DNA of 64,000 nt from Clostridium saccharoperbutylacetonicum N1-4(HMT) (GCF_000340885.1 NC_020291.1:5207001-5271000); one strand, 5' to 3'. Shown: positions 48,375 to 57,991, counted from the stretch's first letter. Notes: generated by a model from the sequence alone, not told the origin. Numbers and translations: made by a program.

Positions 48375-49181
48375 TTAATTATCAGAATAATGCCTTCCCT
48401 TTGGCACAATAAATGGTGAATTTGATACTGGATCTTGTATAACGACACAATTCAATCCAAATACTGTCCAAATTAATTCTGAAGTTATAACTTTTTCTGG
48501 TTCACCTTTATCAATTAATTTCCCTTCACGAAGAGCAAATATATAATCTGCATATCTAGCAGATAAATTTATATCATGAAGCACCATTACAATAGTAGTT
48601 CCTCTTTTTTTATTTAAATCTGTTAATAAATCAAGAATTTCTACTTGATAAGCAATATCAAGATATGTAGTCGGTTCATCTAAAAGAAGTATATCTGTTT
48701 GTTGCGCAAGAGCCATAGCAATCCAAACTCTTTGACGCTGTCCCCCTGATAATTCATCAACACATCTATTTGCAAGTTCTGTTATTCCCATTATTTCAAG
48801 TGCTTCCTCTATTGCTTCAAAATCCTTTTGACTCATGCTTTTTAAAAAAGATTGATACGGGAACCTTCCTCTTGAAACTAAATCCCAAACAGTTATGCCT
48901 TCTGGAACTACCGGTGATTGTGGAAGTAATCCTAAGATCTGTGCTAACTTTTTAGAAGGCATTGAAGTTATTTTTTTGCCATCAATTAGAACTTTTCCTG
49001 AGATAGGCTTAATAAGCCTAGCCAGTGTTTTAAGTAATGTTGATTTCCCGCATGCATTTGCTCCAAGTATAACACTAATTTTATTGCTAGGAATAACTAT
49101 ATCAATTCCATCAACTATTATCTTTTTGTCGTATCCAGTTACAATATCTTTTGCTTCAAGTAATTGCTCATTTTCATTCAT
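48375..49181 (-). CDS. Iron-siderophore ABC transporter ATPase (FecE/FhuC type)
   Basis: ATP-binding subunit of a ferric-siderophore importer, 268 aa. Walker A GANACGKSTLLKT (near 43-55), Q-loop GLLPQSPVVPEGITV, signature LSGGQRQRVWIAMALAQ and Walker B DILLLDEPTTYLD are all present, as is the switch His in VMVLHDINL. It is the last gene of the minus-strand operon and its ATG overlaps the permease stop (TAATG). Iron regulation comes from the Fur box far upstream of the operon. Substrate is probably a Fe3+-siderophore. Confidence 0.93.
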   Translation of the reverse strand: MNENEQLLEAKDIVTGYDKKIIVDGIDIVIPSNKISVILGANACGKSTLLKTLARLIKPISGKVLIDGKKITSMPSKKLAQILGLLPQSPVVPEGITVWDLVSRGRFPYQSFLKSMSQKDFEAIEEALEIMGITELANRCVDELSGGQRQRVWIAMALAQQTDILLLDEPTTYLDIAYQVEILDLLTDLNKKRGTTIVMVLHDINLSARYADYIFALREGKLIDKGEPEKVITSELIWTVFGLNCVVIQDPVSNSPFIVPKGRHYSDN

Positions 49182-50212
49182 TACGCTCGTCCTCTCCTAT
49201 TCATAGTTATTAGAAGCAATAGCATATACGGAGCTCCTAAAATTCCAGTAATTATTCCTACTGGAAATCTTGTACTAAATACATACTGTCCAATCATATC
49301 TGCTCCAAGTACTAATATTGCTCCAACTAAACCTGATGCAAAAACATTTGATGCTCCAAATCCAACAAGTCTTGCTGAAATTGGTCCTGCTAAAAATGCA
49401 ACAAAGGCTATAGGGCCAGTAACAGCTGTTGCAAATGCAATTAAAAATACTGAACTTAAGATTAATGATATTCGTATTAAATTTATTTTAATACCTAATG
49501 TTATTGCAAATTCATCTCCTAATTCTAGTATTTGAAGTTGATTTGTTAAACATAAAATAATAAATCCAAATATAGCTACAACTACAAATAAAGTTGGAAT
49601 CTCTTTAATACTAATTCCATTTAAACTTCCACTCAACCATGTGAGTGCATTTGAAACTTCATATTCTGACGCTTTAATTAATAAAAAAGAGATCAATGCA
49701 TTTGCCATTGCTTGTATTCCAATTCCTATAAGTATTAATCTACTGCTTGAAAACCCTGAACTTTTAGATAGTAGATATATAAGGATCGAAAGGGAAATTC
49801 CAGAAATCACCGCTGCTATAGAAACAATACTTCCGCTCATATGAAGAACTAATATACTAAATACTGCTGCAACACTAGCACCTGAACTAATACCAATAAT
49901 ATCAGGACTAGCTAACGGATTTCTAAGCATTGTTTGAAAGGTATTTCCTGCTATTCCAAAGGCTATCCCTACTAAAAGTCCACAAAGCATTCTCGGTAAA
50001 CGTAAGGTTTCTATAGTAAAGGTTGCACCTTGAATTTGTTCTCCTAATAGCACTCTTGTAACTGTAGTTAACGAATAATTAGTTTTACCATATAAAAGCA
50101 TAATTAAGCAAAGGCCTACAGTTAAAACAAGTAGCAATATATTAACACTAAGCCTACGAATTTTCCTTTTAGTATACCCATCTTTTAGCATGGAGTGAGT
50201 AGTTTGAATCAT
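49181..50212 (-). CDS. FecCD-family iron-siderophore permease
   Basis: Membrane permease of the FecCD/BtuC type, 343 aa with about 9-10 helices. Family features are LRLPRMLCGLLVGIAFGIAGNTFQTMLRNPLASPDIIGISSG in the first third (GxAxG and NPLA-P-D), LGIKINLIRISLILSSVFLI, and AGPISARLVGF and MIGQYVFSTRFPVGIITGI near the end. It overlaps the second permease gene upstream by 4 bp (ATGA) and the ATPase by 1 bp, so the four genes are translated as a coupled set. Functions with the next permease as a heterodimer. Confidence 0.93.
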   Translation of the reverse strand: MIQTTHSMLKDGYTKRKIRRLSVNILLLVLTVGLCLIMLLYGKTNYSLTTVTRVLLGEQIQGATFTIETLRLPRMLCGLLVGIAFGIAGNTFQTMLRNPLASPDIIGISSGASVAAVFSILVLHMSGSIVSIAAVISGISLSILIYLLSKSSGFSSSRLILIGIGIQAMANALISFLLIKASEYEVSNALTWLSGSLNGISIKEIPTLFVVVAIFGFIILCLTNQLQILELGDEFAITLGIKINLIRISLILSSVFLIAFATAVTGPIAFVAFLAGPISARLVGFGASNVFASGLVGAILVLGADMIGQYVFSTRFPVGIITGILGAPYMLLLLITMNRRGRA

Positions 50213-51207
50213 ATAGCTCTCACCTTCGCTTTCCTAGCAATTATAATAAGGATTGGTGCTCCAAAAAATGCTGTAATAATTCCTACCTGAAGCTCACCTG
50301 GACTTCCAATTACTCTTCCCAAAACATCTGAAATTGTTAAAAGTACTGCACCACCAATTGCTGACATAGGAACCAATCCTCTTAAATTTGCCCCAAGAAT
50401 AAGCCGTATACTGTGAGGAATCATTAATCCTACAAAACCAATTGGTCCAGCAATTGCCGTGATTGCACCACATAGTATAACCCCAGCAATTGCACATATT
50501 ATTCTAATAATACCAATATTAACTCCTAAACCAGTTGCCACCTCATCACCTAAAGCTAATACATCTAGTGCTGGTGTTGATATTATACTTATTATCAATC
50601 CAATTATTAAATATGGTAAAATTAAATTAATACTATCCCAAGTTGCACCACTCACACTTCCCACCTGCCAAAATCTATATGCATTCATTACCTCACTTCT
50701 AGGAAGTATAATTACACTTACTAAAGAGGTTAAAACTGCACTAGTAGCGGAGCCTGCCAACGCAAGTTTTATTGGAGTCATTCCTCCGCTTCCCATAGAT
50801 GCTATTCCATAAACAAATATTGAGGTTATTCCAGCTCCAGCTAACGCTATCCAAATATATTCATTAGCTGAATTTATATTAAAAAATGCTATTCCAATTA
50901 CAACAAATAACGATGCACCCGTATTAACTCCTAAAATGCTTGGATCAGCTATTGGATTTCTAGTTATTGACTGCATTAACGCTCCTGATATTCCAAGAGA
51001 AGCTCCTGCCATAACACTAAAAATTGTTCTTGGTATACGTTCTCTTACAACTATTGCTGAAAAAGACATATCATCACTATTTATCAAAGCATTTATCGCT
51101 TGACTAAATCCTACATTTTTTGATCCAAATGCTAATGATAACATCAAACATATTATAAGAAGAAAAATACTCATTAAATAAATTCCTATTGTTTTCGTAT
51201 TTCTCAT
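50209..51207 (-). CDS. FecCD-family iron-siderophore permease
   Basis: Second membrane subunit of the importer, 332 aa. The conserved string IPRTIFSVMAGASLGISGAL and NPIADPSILGVNTGASLF open the FecCD core, and GFVGLMIPHSIRLILG with ADVLGR-like ISDVLGRVIGSPGELQVG close it. The ATG overlaps the stop of the substrate-binding protein gene by 1 bp and its own stop overlaps the next permease by 4 bp. Forms the pore with the permease encoded at 49181. Confidence 0.93.
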   Translation of the reverse strand: MRNTKTIGIYLMSIFLLIICLMLSLAFGSKNVGFSQAINALINSDDMSFSAIVVRERIPRTIFSVMAGASLGISGALMQSITRNPIADPSILGVNTGASLFVVIGIAFFNINSANEYIWIALAGAGITSIFVYGIASMGSGGMTPIKLALAGSATSAVLTSLVSVIILPRSEVMNAYRFWQVGSVSGATWDSINLILPYLIIGLIISIISTPALDVLALGDEVATGLGVNIGIIRIICAIAGVILCGAITAIAGPIGFVGLMIPHSIRLILGANLRGLVPMSAIGGAVLLTISDVLGRVIGSPGELQVGIITAFFGAPILIIIARKAKVRAI

Positions 51208-52232
51208 TATGCTTTCTCTTCTGCCTCTCCAATTATTTTTAAATATTCATCTATTGTTGCTGGAATTGATAAGGCACTTGGAGTGCACGATGCTGCTAAT
51301 GCCGAACCTTCTTCTATAAGTGCAACAGAACCTCTTTTTACAGCCGGAACAGTTCCTAATATTGCATCTGCTTTTAATTGTTTTAATAGTTCATCGTTTC
51401 CATATGTTACTATAACATCTACATCTGCTAATTTATCAATATTTTCTGAACTAATTTCAATGGCAAAGCTATTTGAAGATTGAGCAAGTTTTTTAACACT
51501 GTCGGGTAATTCTAAGCATAAATCAGTAAGATATGCTGCCCTAGGATCAGTTGGAAGATATATATAAAACTTACCTAAGTCAGCAGGATTAAAGTAACAA
51601 AAAGCAGCTTTTTTACCTTTAAGCTTAGGATACTCACTAGTTTTTTCTGTTATTTTCTTTTCTAAGTCTGAAACTAATTTATTTCCTTCATCTTTTTTCC
51701 CAATTGCATTAGCATTAATTGTTATTTGGTCACGCCAATAAGTTTGCCAAGGAAGTTTAGGATATGCTACAACAGGAGCAATTTTACTTAATAAATCATA
51801 TTCTTCTTGTGTAATTCCTGAATATGCAGCTAATATTACATCTGGTTTAGCATTACTAATAGCTTCATAATCTAATCCATCTATATCGTCAAAAGTTACA
51901 GGTTTTTCAACTCCTAATTCCTTATATTTTTCTGCTGTCCATGGTAATAAACCATTTTTATCTGTTTTTCCATAGTTAGCCTTAGATATACCAGCTGGAA
52001 CAATACCTAATGCTAAAGGTACATCTTGATTTCCCCAAGAAATTGTAACCACTTTTTCTGGTTGTTTTTCAATTACAGTCTCCCCAAAGGCATGTTTAAT
52101 TGTCATTGGATAAGAAACTGAAGAACTTTGTGTTGCATTAGTTTTATTTTGATTTTTTCCAGTCTCACTTGAACATCCAGTTATGAGTAAAGTACAAGCA
52201 AGAATGATCGTAGTTATTCCTTTTAGTTTCAT
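51207..52232 (-). CDS. Ferric-siderophore substrate-binding lipoprotein
   Basis: Lipoprotein of 341 aa that captures iron chelates outside the cell. Signal MKLKGITTIILACTLLITGC ends in a lipobox at Cys20. The bilobal FecB/FhuD fold shows MTIKHAFGETVIEKQPEKVVTI, LALGIVPAGISKANYG and YEAISNAKPDVILAAYSG. First gene of the four-gene operon. A perfect 15+15 palindrome containing GATAAT/ATTATC lies 47-83 bp upstream of the start and should bind Fur. Specific siderophore unknown; the neighbouring esterase and AraC regulator point to a catechol or lactone-type siderophore. Confidence 0.92.
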   Translation of the reverse strand: MKLKGITTIILACTLLITGCSSETGKNQNKTNATQSSSVSYPMTIKHAFGETVIEKQPEKVVTISWGNQDVPLALGIVPAGISKANYGKTDKNGLLPWTAEKYKELGVEKPVTFDDIDGLDYEAISNAKPDVILAAYSGITQEEYDLLSKIAPVVAYPKLPWQTYWRDQITINANAIGKKDEGNKLVSDLEKKITEKTSEYPKLKGKKAAFCYFNPADLGKFYIYLPTDPRAAYLTDLCLELPDSVKKLAQSSNSFAIEISSENIDKLADVDVIVTYGNDELLKQLKADAILGTVPAVKRGSVALIEEGSALAASCTPSALSIPATIDEYLKIIGEAEEKA

Positions 52233-52278
52233 AGTCTTCCTCCTAAGTATTGTATCAATTCTATTAAATATTTCTTCA

Positions 52279-52315
52279 AATTCAAATGATAATGAAAATA
52301 ATTATCATTTGAATT
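52279..52315. promoter_or_regulatory. Fur box of siderophore operon
   Basis: AATTCAAATGATAAT and ATTATCATTTGAATT, 15-base perfect arms separated by 7 bases. The core carries two overlapping GATAAT half-sites, the Fur consensus. It lies 47-83 bp before the lipoprotein start, over the expected promoter. Confidence 0.88.
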
Positions 52316-52421
52316 CCAGTATTATTTTATAGTTGTCATTATAATTTGTCAACCTTACTTTGAAATTCTCCATTTTAGATAGATCTAATTTTCATGACAC
52401 TACTATACGTAATCTTTAACA

Positions 52422-53297
52422 CTATATGTCTATTTTCTTATCCAAACTTTTACTATTTCTAATATATACATACCAGTAAGCTACACCGACAAAAATGCCT
52501 CCTCCAATTATGTTTCCTAATGTTACAGGAATTAAATTTCCAGTAAAAAATGTCTCCCAGTTCAAATGATTCAATTTTTCTGGTGTTACCCCTAACACAG
52601 CTGCCACATCTGTTAATGACTCATTATTTTTAGCCAAGATACCTGCTGGAATATAATACATATTTGCTACACAATGTTCAAAGCCAGATGTGATGAAGAG
52701 CCATATAGGAAAAAATATAGCAAGGATTTTCCCAGTCATATCTTTCGCTCCATATGCCATCCATACAGCTAAACATACAAGCCAGTTACACATAATCCCA
52801 AGAAATAAACCTTGTGTAAATGTCAATCCAACTTTATACGCTGCAATTTTTATTGTAACTGCACCAAGCATACTATCACCACTACTAAAAAGCCCCGACT
52901 CGTTCATCATATATGCTATAAATATTGACCCTATAAAGTTTCCAACATAAACAAAAAACCAATTTTTAAGCATTGCTTTTATGCTTACTTTTTTATCTAA
53001 AACACCTACAAGTATCATAGTATTTCCTGTAAATAGTTCTCCTCCAGCAATTAAAACCAACATAAGTCCAGTTCCAAAGACAGCCCCCGCAAGAACTTTT
53101 CCTAGTCCATAAGTCTCTGCCTTTGCAAAAAGGTTAAACGCTGCCATATTTGAGCCCTCTGCCGCAAAAGCAATAAATGCACCCGCTAAAATTCCAAGTA
53201 TAAGCATATTTACAATAGTTGTTTTTGATTTCTTAATCCCAGTCTGGATTGTTGCTTCTGTAATTTCTGGCGGTGTTAAATAATTCTTTGTACTCAT
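52422..53297 (-). CDS. Formate/nitrite/hydrosulfide channel (FNT family)
   Basis: FocA/NirC/HSC-type pentameric anion channel, 291 aa with six helices. I use the ATG at 53297 (AAAGGAG upstream), not the longer frame. Family strings are GAFIAFAAEGSNMA near helix 1 and 2, GELFTGNTMIL, KNWFFVYVGNFIGS, GIMCNWLVCLAVWM, GFEHCVANMYYIP and the C-terminal LGNIIGGGIFVG. The central His (GFEHC) and conserved Asn are in place. It lies between the siderophore esterase and the siderophore operon on the same strand, an odd neighbour. Formate is the likely anion in a fermenting anaerobe; nitrite or hydrosulfide are alternatives. Confidence 0.9.
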   Translation of the reverse strand: MSTKNYLTPPEITEATIQTGIKKSKTTIVNMLILGILAGAFIAFAAEGSNMAAFNLFAKAETYGLGKVLAGAVFGTGLMLVLIAGGELFTGNTMILVGVLDKKVSIKAMLKNWFFVYVGNFIGSIFIAYMMNESGLFSSGDSMLGAVTIKIAAYKVGLTFTQGLFLGIMCNWLVCLAVWMAYGAKDMTGKILAIFFPIWLFITSGFEHCVANMYYIPAGILAKNNESLTDVAAVLGVTPEKLNHLNWETFFTGNLIPVTLGNIIGGGIFVGVAYWYVYIRNSKSLDKKIDI

Positions 53298-53328
53298 TCT
53301 AAATCTCCTTTCCAATATGATAATTTCT

Positions 53329-54066
53329 TTATTTTTTACTCATCAAAAACTCTAATGCCATTTTGTATCTATTTAGCACATTTTCATGATGCTCATAATC
53401 ATCCCAAATCATCTTTACATTGTTTTCCCCTATCCTTCTGTTAAATATTTCATAGGATTTCTCAGAAAACTTTGGAGCATACCTATGTATAGTACTTTTA
53501 TTTTGCCCTTCCTTTTTACCTGAAATCATTAAAAGTTTAAACTCATTATTTATCATATCTTCTGCTTCAATGAAATTAATCCAATTTTCATACCACTGAG
53601 ATGCACATATACTCGCAATTTTACCATAATTGTTGTTTTTATAAACTGAATATACGGACACTAAAGCACCAAGAGAATACCCCATAATTTTCCGATCCTC
53701 TTTACTTTTGCTTATTTTAAACTCACTTTCAAGATAACTTTGTAAATCATTCAATAAAAATTCTAAATAATTATCAGCTTGTCCTTGAAAATCATGAAAT
53801 TTCTTGTTTAATGCTTTTGAAAACCAAGGTGTGTATTCATCTAATCTATCAATTGGAGTGACTCCAACCAAGATATGCTCCTCTAGAGATCCGTCAAAAA
53901 ATTTTTCCTCTATATAGTCTACTAACTTTGTTAGTATTTTTTTAAATTCATCGCCATCTTGAATATAAATCACTGGATATTTTTTATTAGGAAGATCATA
54001 TCCACTGGGTAAATATATAAATATTTGTCTATCAAATACTTCTCTTATAGAAATTGTCCCTTTCAT
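53329..54066 (-). CDS. Putative siderophore esterase (Fes/IroE/YbbA-like)
   Basis: Esterase of the Fes/IroE-type alpha/beta-hydrolase group, 245 aa. Conserved opening IFIYLPSGYDLPNKKYPVIYIQDGDEF, nucleophile motif MGYSLGALVS (Ser in G-x-S-x-G near residue 130) and the catalytic His region DYEHHENVL near the C-terminus. No signal peptide, so it works in the cytoplasm. It would open the lactone of an imported ferric siderophore and free the iron. It starts 4 bp after the AraC regulator gene, and the pair resembles the Btr plus YbbA arrangement at the Bacillus feu operon. Iron control is likely through the divergent Fur box. Confidence 0.82.
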   Translation of the reverse strand: MKGTISIREVFDRQIFIYLPSGYDLPNKKYPVIYIQDGDEFKKILTKLVDYIEEKFFDGSLEEHILVGVTPIDRLDEYTPWFSKALNKKFHDFQGQADNYLEFLLNDLQSYLESEFKISKSKEDRKIMGYSLGALVSVYSVYKNNNYGKIASICASQWYENWINFIEAEDMINNEFKLLMISGKKEGQNKSTIHRYAPKFSEKSYEIFNRRIGENNVKMIWDDYEHHENVLNRYKMALEFLMSKK

Positions 54067-54070
54067 TTAT

Positions 54071-54874
54071 CTATCCTCGCTTTAATTTATTTGGAGATAT
54101 TCCAAATTTTTTTTTGAATAATCTACTAAAATAAAACTCATCATTATAACCAACTCTTTTAGAAACCTCTTTAACCTTTAAGCCTTTATTCAATAATGTA
54201 TAAGCAACAGTCATCCTATATTGAATCAAATAATCTATAGGCCTCATTTTTAAATGTTTGTTAAACAAATAAGATACTCTATTAACTTTTTGCCCATATC
54301 TATCAGCCAGTTTACTTAATGAAATTTCTTCCATATAATGTTCTGAAATATATTTACTTATATCCTTTGTAAGCTCTTCTTCATTCAACTGCTTTTTATG
54401 ATTTTGTTCTCTAAGAAGTTCTTTTAAAAATAGACCGGTCTGTATTTGAAGCATTATCTTAGAAGTTATTTCTTGCCTTGCTGATATTTTTATAAGCTTA
54501 TTTAAAGATTCTATTACATTATCATAATCATTTATTGTAAATTCAAAAACTGATCTCATGTAAGAATTTGAATTATTGTATTTACCTGCCACATAATAGA
54601 TATTAATATGCTCAAATTCTTCTCCTCCTAAAACTTTAAATGATAAATTTTTATTCTTGCATCCATGGATAACCCTTCCTCTCTCGCCAGTAAATATTTC
54701 ATTATCAAATTCTATTTTAGCTTTTCCTTTTATAGGAAAAATGAAAGCTGAAAGATTGGTTTTATATGTATTTCTCGTTGCTATTGAGTCTTTAGTGAAT
54801 TTATCAACTCGTACTATTTCAAAAGAATTTTCCCTAAACTCTTTTATCAAATCATTTTTTATTATGCTTTTCAT
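54071..54874 (-). CDS. AraC-family regulator, siderophore-linked (Btr/YbbB-like)
   Basis: Regulator of 267 aa. An N-terminal cupin-like sensor (about 1-150) carries LSAFIFPIKGKAKIEFDNE. A C-terminal AraC double HTH follows (about 165-265: EISLSKLADRYGQKVNRVSYLFNKHLK and VKEVSKRVGYNDEFYFSRLFKKKFG). It is the first gene of a unit with the siderophore esterase and is divergent from the second iron ABC system. Between them lies a perfect 19-bp Fur box. In Bacillus a regulator in this position (Btr) senses the ferric siderophore. Here it is a likely activator of one or both iron uptake systems; ligand inferred. Confidence 0.85.
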   Translation of the reverse strand: MKSIIKNDLIKEFRENSFEIVRVDKFTKDSIATRNTYKTNLSAFIFPIKGKAKIEFDNEIFTGERGRVIHGCKNKNLSFKVLGGEEFEHINIYYVAGKYNNSNSYMRSVFEFTINDYDNVIESLNKLIKISARQEITSKIMLQIQTGLFLKELLREQNHKKQLNEEELTKDISKYISEHYMEEISLSKLADRYGQKVNRVSYLFNKHLKMRPIDYLIQYRMTVAYTLLNKGLKVKEVSKRVGYNDEFYFSRLFKKKFGISPNKLKRG

Positions 54875-54978
54875 AATATATCATCTCCTTTCAGTACTTC
54901 TCGATGATTAAATAATTATCCATGTTTTAATTTTTGTTTATTCTATTAATATTCTATATAACTTATAATTTCCACATA

Positions 54979-54997
54979 AATGATAATCATTATCATT
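54979..54997. promoter_or_regulatory. Perfect Fur box
   Basis: AATGATAATCATTATCATT, an exact 19-bp palindrome identical in plan to the Fur consensus. It lies between the AraC gene (minus) and the second iron permease (plus), 56 bp before the permease start, and probably represses both. Confidence 0.92.
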
Positions 54998-55052
54998 AGT
55001 TTTATAACAAGTATACTTTATTTTTTTCATCTAATCAAGAAAGGATATTCAA

Positions 55053-56147
55053 ATGAAAGATATTATAAACGCTTCTTATAAACAGAATCAAAAAAATAAG
55101 CATTCCTTCAAACTATTTGTTGTAATTTTGATAGGATTGTTAATTATTTCTGCCATATTATCAATATCATTTGGTTCTTACAGAATAAAACCCTCTATAT
55201 CCTATGGAGTGATTTTAAATAAAATTTGGGGATTGTCTTTAAACGAATTTAATGATGCAAATCTCCCAACATATAATGTTGTATGGCTCATTCGTGTACC
55301 AAGAATACTTCTTGCAATTGCTGTTGGAGCTGGACTCAGTTTATGTGGAACAGTTATGCAAGCTACTGTACAAAATCCTTTAGCTGAACCGTATATACTT
55401 GGAATTTCTTCTGGAGCTTCTTTAGGTGCTACTTTTTCATTGATGCTCGGAATTGGCTCCTTTAGTTTATTTTCTGTTAACGGTGTTGCTTTTTGGGCCT
55501 TTTTAGGTGCATTGGGTGCTTCTGTTTTAGTGCTGTTGCTTGCTTCCATAGGTGGGAGGATGTCTTCTTCTAAATTAGTTCTTTCTGGAACAGTGCTTAG
55601 TGCCTTATGTAATTCCCTATCCAATTTCATCATATCTATAGCAAGTGATGCTGAGGGTATGCAAAGTGTGAAATTCTGGACCATGGGATCATTAGCAGCA
55701 GCCAAATGGGGAAATATAGGTTTCATTACTATTATTGTCTGTATCTGTTGCATATTTTTCTTAACTCAAGGAAGACTTTTAAATCTGATGTTAATGGGTG
55801 ATGAAGCTTCCATTACCATGGGCCTCAATTTAAATATATACAGACGAATTTATATGGTAATTACATCGCTTTTAACAGGTGTACTAGTTGCAAATTGTGG
55901 AATAATTGGCTTTGTTGGTCTCATAATTCCTCATATCTCAAGATCTATAGTTGGGCCAGATCATAAAAAATTGATGATTGTATCTATCCTACTAGGCAGT
56001 ATTTTTCTTGTTTGGGCTGATACCTTCGCTAGAATAATAATTCCTAATGCAGAATTATCTATTGGAATCATTACAGGTTTAGTCGGCTCGCCATTTTTTG
56101 TTTATATCTTACTTAGAAAGAGCTTCGGTTATGGAGATAAAAGGTGA
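55053..56147 (+). CDS. FecCD-family iron(siderophore) permease, second system
   Basis: Single FecCD/BtuC-type permease, 364 aa. The core string VGAGLSLCGTVMQATVQNPLAEPYILGISSGASLG is the family hallmark; GFVGLIIPHISRSIVGP and ADTFARIIIPNAELSIGIITG follow. Only one permease gene is present, so it probably forms a homodimer, as in BtuC. Start ATG after AAGAAAGG. First gene of a plus-strand three-gene unit (permease, ATPase, lipoprotein) directly under the perfect Fur box. Iron chelate or heme uptake fits; cobalamin is less likely because of the Fur box. Confidence 0.92.
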   Translation: MKDIINASYKQNQKNKHSFKLFVVILIGLLIISAILSISFGSYRIKPSISYGVILNKIWGLSLNEFNDANLPTYNVVWLIRVPRILLAIAVGAGLSLCGTVMQATVQNPLAEPYILGISSGASLGATFSLMLGIGSFSLFSVNGVAFWAFLGALGASVLVLLLASIGGRMSSSKLVLSGTVLSALCNSLSNFIISIASDAEGMQSVKFWTMGSLAAAKWGNIGFITIIVCICCIFFLTQGRLLNLMLMGDEASITMGLNLNIYRRIYMVITSLLTGVLVANCGIIGFVGLIIPHISRSIVGPDHKKLMIVSILLGSIFLVWADTFARIIIPNAELSIGIITGLVGSPFFVYILLRKSFGYGDKR

Positions 56148-56151
56148 TTTA

Positions 56152-56922
56152 ATGGATGTTGAAATTAAGAATTTAAATATAACTTTATCAAAAAAAGAAA
56201 TAATTAAAGGAATTCATCTAACTGTTACTGGTAATAAGTTTGTTGGGCTAATAGGCCCTAATGGTAGCGGTAAATCTACTTTATTAAAAGCTCTGTATAG
56301 AGTATTGAAACCCACATATGGTGATATTTATATTTATGGAAAAAATATAGAAAGTTATAGTAAAAAATCTTCAGCTAAAATTCTTGGAGTAGTTAGCCAA
56401 TTCAATAATATAAATTTTGATTTTAATGTTATTGATATTGTTTTAATGAGCAGATCTCCTCATAAAAACCTACTTGAAAAAGATACAAAAGTTGATTACG
56501 ATATAGCACTTAATGCTCTATCTTTAGTTGGGATGTTAGAATCTGCTCAAAAAAGTTTCAATCTTTTGTCTGGCGGAGAAAAGCAAAGAGTTCTACTTGC
56601 TAGAGCTATAACACAAGAACCAAAGATATTAATATTAGACGAGCCTACTAACCACCTTGATATTAAATATCAATTGGAAGTTATGAATATTGTAAAGAAG
56701 CTGAATATTTGTGTATTAGCAGCTTTACACGATTTAACCTTAGCATCCCAATTTTGCGATGAAATCTATGTACTAAAAGATGGACAAATTGTATGCCAAG
56801 GTATTCCAAAAGATGTGATAACAAAAGAAATGATTAAAGAAGTCTATGATGTAAATTCAAATGTGTTTGTAAATCCAACAACTAAAAGAATTTCAATTGA
56901 TTATTTTACAGAAGATTTATAA
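56152..56922 (+). CDS. Iron ABC transporter ATPase, second system
   Basis: ATP-binding subunit of the second uptake system, 256 aa. Walker A GPNGSGKSTLLKAL, Q-loop VVSQFNNINFDFNV, signature LLSGGEKQRVLLARAIT, Walker B KILILDEPTNHLD, switch His in AALHDLTLA. I start at ATG 56152 (MDVEIKNLNI), with AAGGTG just upstream; it then lies 4 bp after the permease stop. The longer frame from 56098 overlaps the permease end and is less likely. Functions with the permease at 55053. Confidence 0.9.
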   Translation: MDVEIKNLNITLSKKEIIKGIHLTVTGNKFVGLIGPNGSGKSTLLKALYRVLKPTYGDIYIYGKNIESYSKKSSAKILGVVSQFNNINFDFNVIDIVLMSRSPHKNLLEKDTKVDYDIALNALSLVGMLESAQKSFNLLSGGEKQRVLLARAITQEPKILILDEPTNHLDIKYQLEVMNIVKKLNICVLAALHDLTLASQFCDEIYVLKDGQIVCQGIPKDVITKEMIKEVYDVNSNVFVNPTTKRISIDYFTEDL

Positions 56923-56950
56923 AAATTATTCAATATAAGGAGAATTTTAA

Positions 56951-57991
56951 ATGAAAAGAAAAATTTTATTATTAATTATGTCTGTAACCTTAATGACTAC
57001 AATATTTACTTCTTGTGGAAACACTACAACAAATAATAATATCCCAAAACCCAAAGACTCTTATTCATCATCTGAAAATTCATCTACTAAAACCTCGTAT
57101 CCTGTGAATTTTGATGCCTTTGATTCAAAAGGGAATATTTACAAACAAACTTTCAATGAAGCACCTAAGAAAGCAATAACAAATAATCAGTCTTCTACTG
57201 AACTGCTATTAACCTTAGGTCTAAAAGATTCCTTAATTGGAACTGGGGATTTAGATACACCTATACCAGAAAATCTTCTAAACGATTATAACTCTATTCC
57301 TTCAGTAGCAAAAAAAGGTGATGTTGCTAAAGAAGTTGTTATAGGCTCTGGAACAGATTTAGTAATTGGACGAAGTGCTTCATTTGAAGATAGCAGATAT
57401 GGTTCAATCTCAAGTTTAAATCAGGTCGGAATAAATACTTATGTTCAATTAGCAAGTAAAATGAATGCTGATATTAATTTAACTACAATAATTCAAGATG
57501 TTAAAAATGTAGGAGTTATATTTAATGTCCAAGATAAAGCTAATAAATTAGCTGATTCACTACAAAAAACTTTGGACAAAGTTAAATCAAAGGTTCCAAA
57601 TAAGGGCGAAAGGAAAAAAGTTTTATTGGTAGTTAATTATAGCGGTGGAGCTTTTACTGTTTATGGTGCTAACGCTTCACTACAAAAAGAAATGTTGAAT
57701 GTTTTAAATGCTGATAATGTAGTAAAAAAAGGTGGTTCTGTTTCTTTCGAAAATGTAATTTCAGCTAATCCAGATTATATTGTCTATGTAACAGCTAACA
57801 AAAATTCTGCTACCGATAATGATGCCGTAGATAGAATTTTAACTGAGTCTACAATTCAAAATGTTAATGCTATAAAAAATAAAAATATTATTTCAGTTGA
57901 CTATACTGAACTTATGGGATATGGAATCAGAACCTTTGATTGCTTAGAAAAACTTGCTTCTGCATTTTATCCAGAAAACTTTAAAAGTTAA
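56951..57991 (+). CDS. Iron-chelate substrate-binding lipoprotein, second system
   Basis: Lipoprotein of 346 aa. Signal MKRKILLLIMSVTLMTTIFT with lipobox Cys22 (TSCGN). A Ser/Thr/Asn-rich linker of about 25 residues precedes the bilobal periplasmic-binding fold (KAITNNQSSTELLLTLGLKD, VVIGSGTDLVIGRSASFED, VISANPDYIVYVTAN). Last gene of the unit, 28 bp after the ATPase; RBS AAGGAG. Its sequence is quite different from the first system's binding protein, so a different chelate is likely. Confidence 0.88.
   Translation: MKRKILLLIMSVTLMTTIFTSCGNTTTNNNIPKPKDSYSSSENSSTKTSYPVNFDAFDSKGNIYKQTFNEAPKKAITNNQSSTELLLTLGLKDSLIGTGDLDTPIPENLLNDYNSIPSVAKKGDVAKEVVIGSGTDLVIGRSASFEDSRYGSISSLNQVGINTYVQLASKMNADINLTTIIQDVKNVGVIFNVQDKANKLADSLQKTLDKVKSKVPNKGERKKVLLVVNYSGGAFTVYGANASLQKEMLNVLNADNVVKKGGSVSFENVISANPDYIVYVTANKNSATDNDAVDRILTESTIQNVNAIKNKNIISVDYTELMGYGIRTFDCLEKLASAFYPENFKS

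Noticed and set aside
55202..55753. 183-aa open frame opposite the FecCD permease
   Set aside because: Shadow of a conserved permease gene; no promoter or ribosome site seen.
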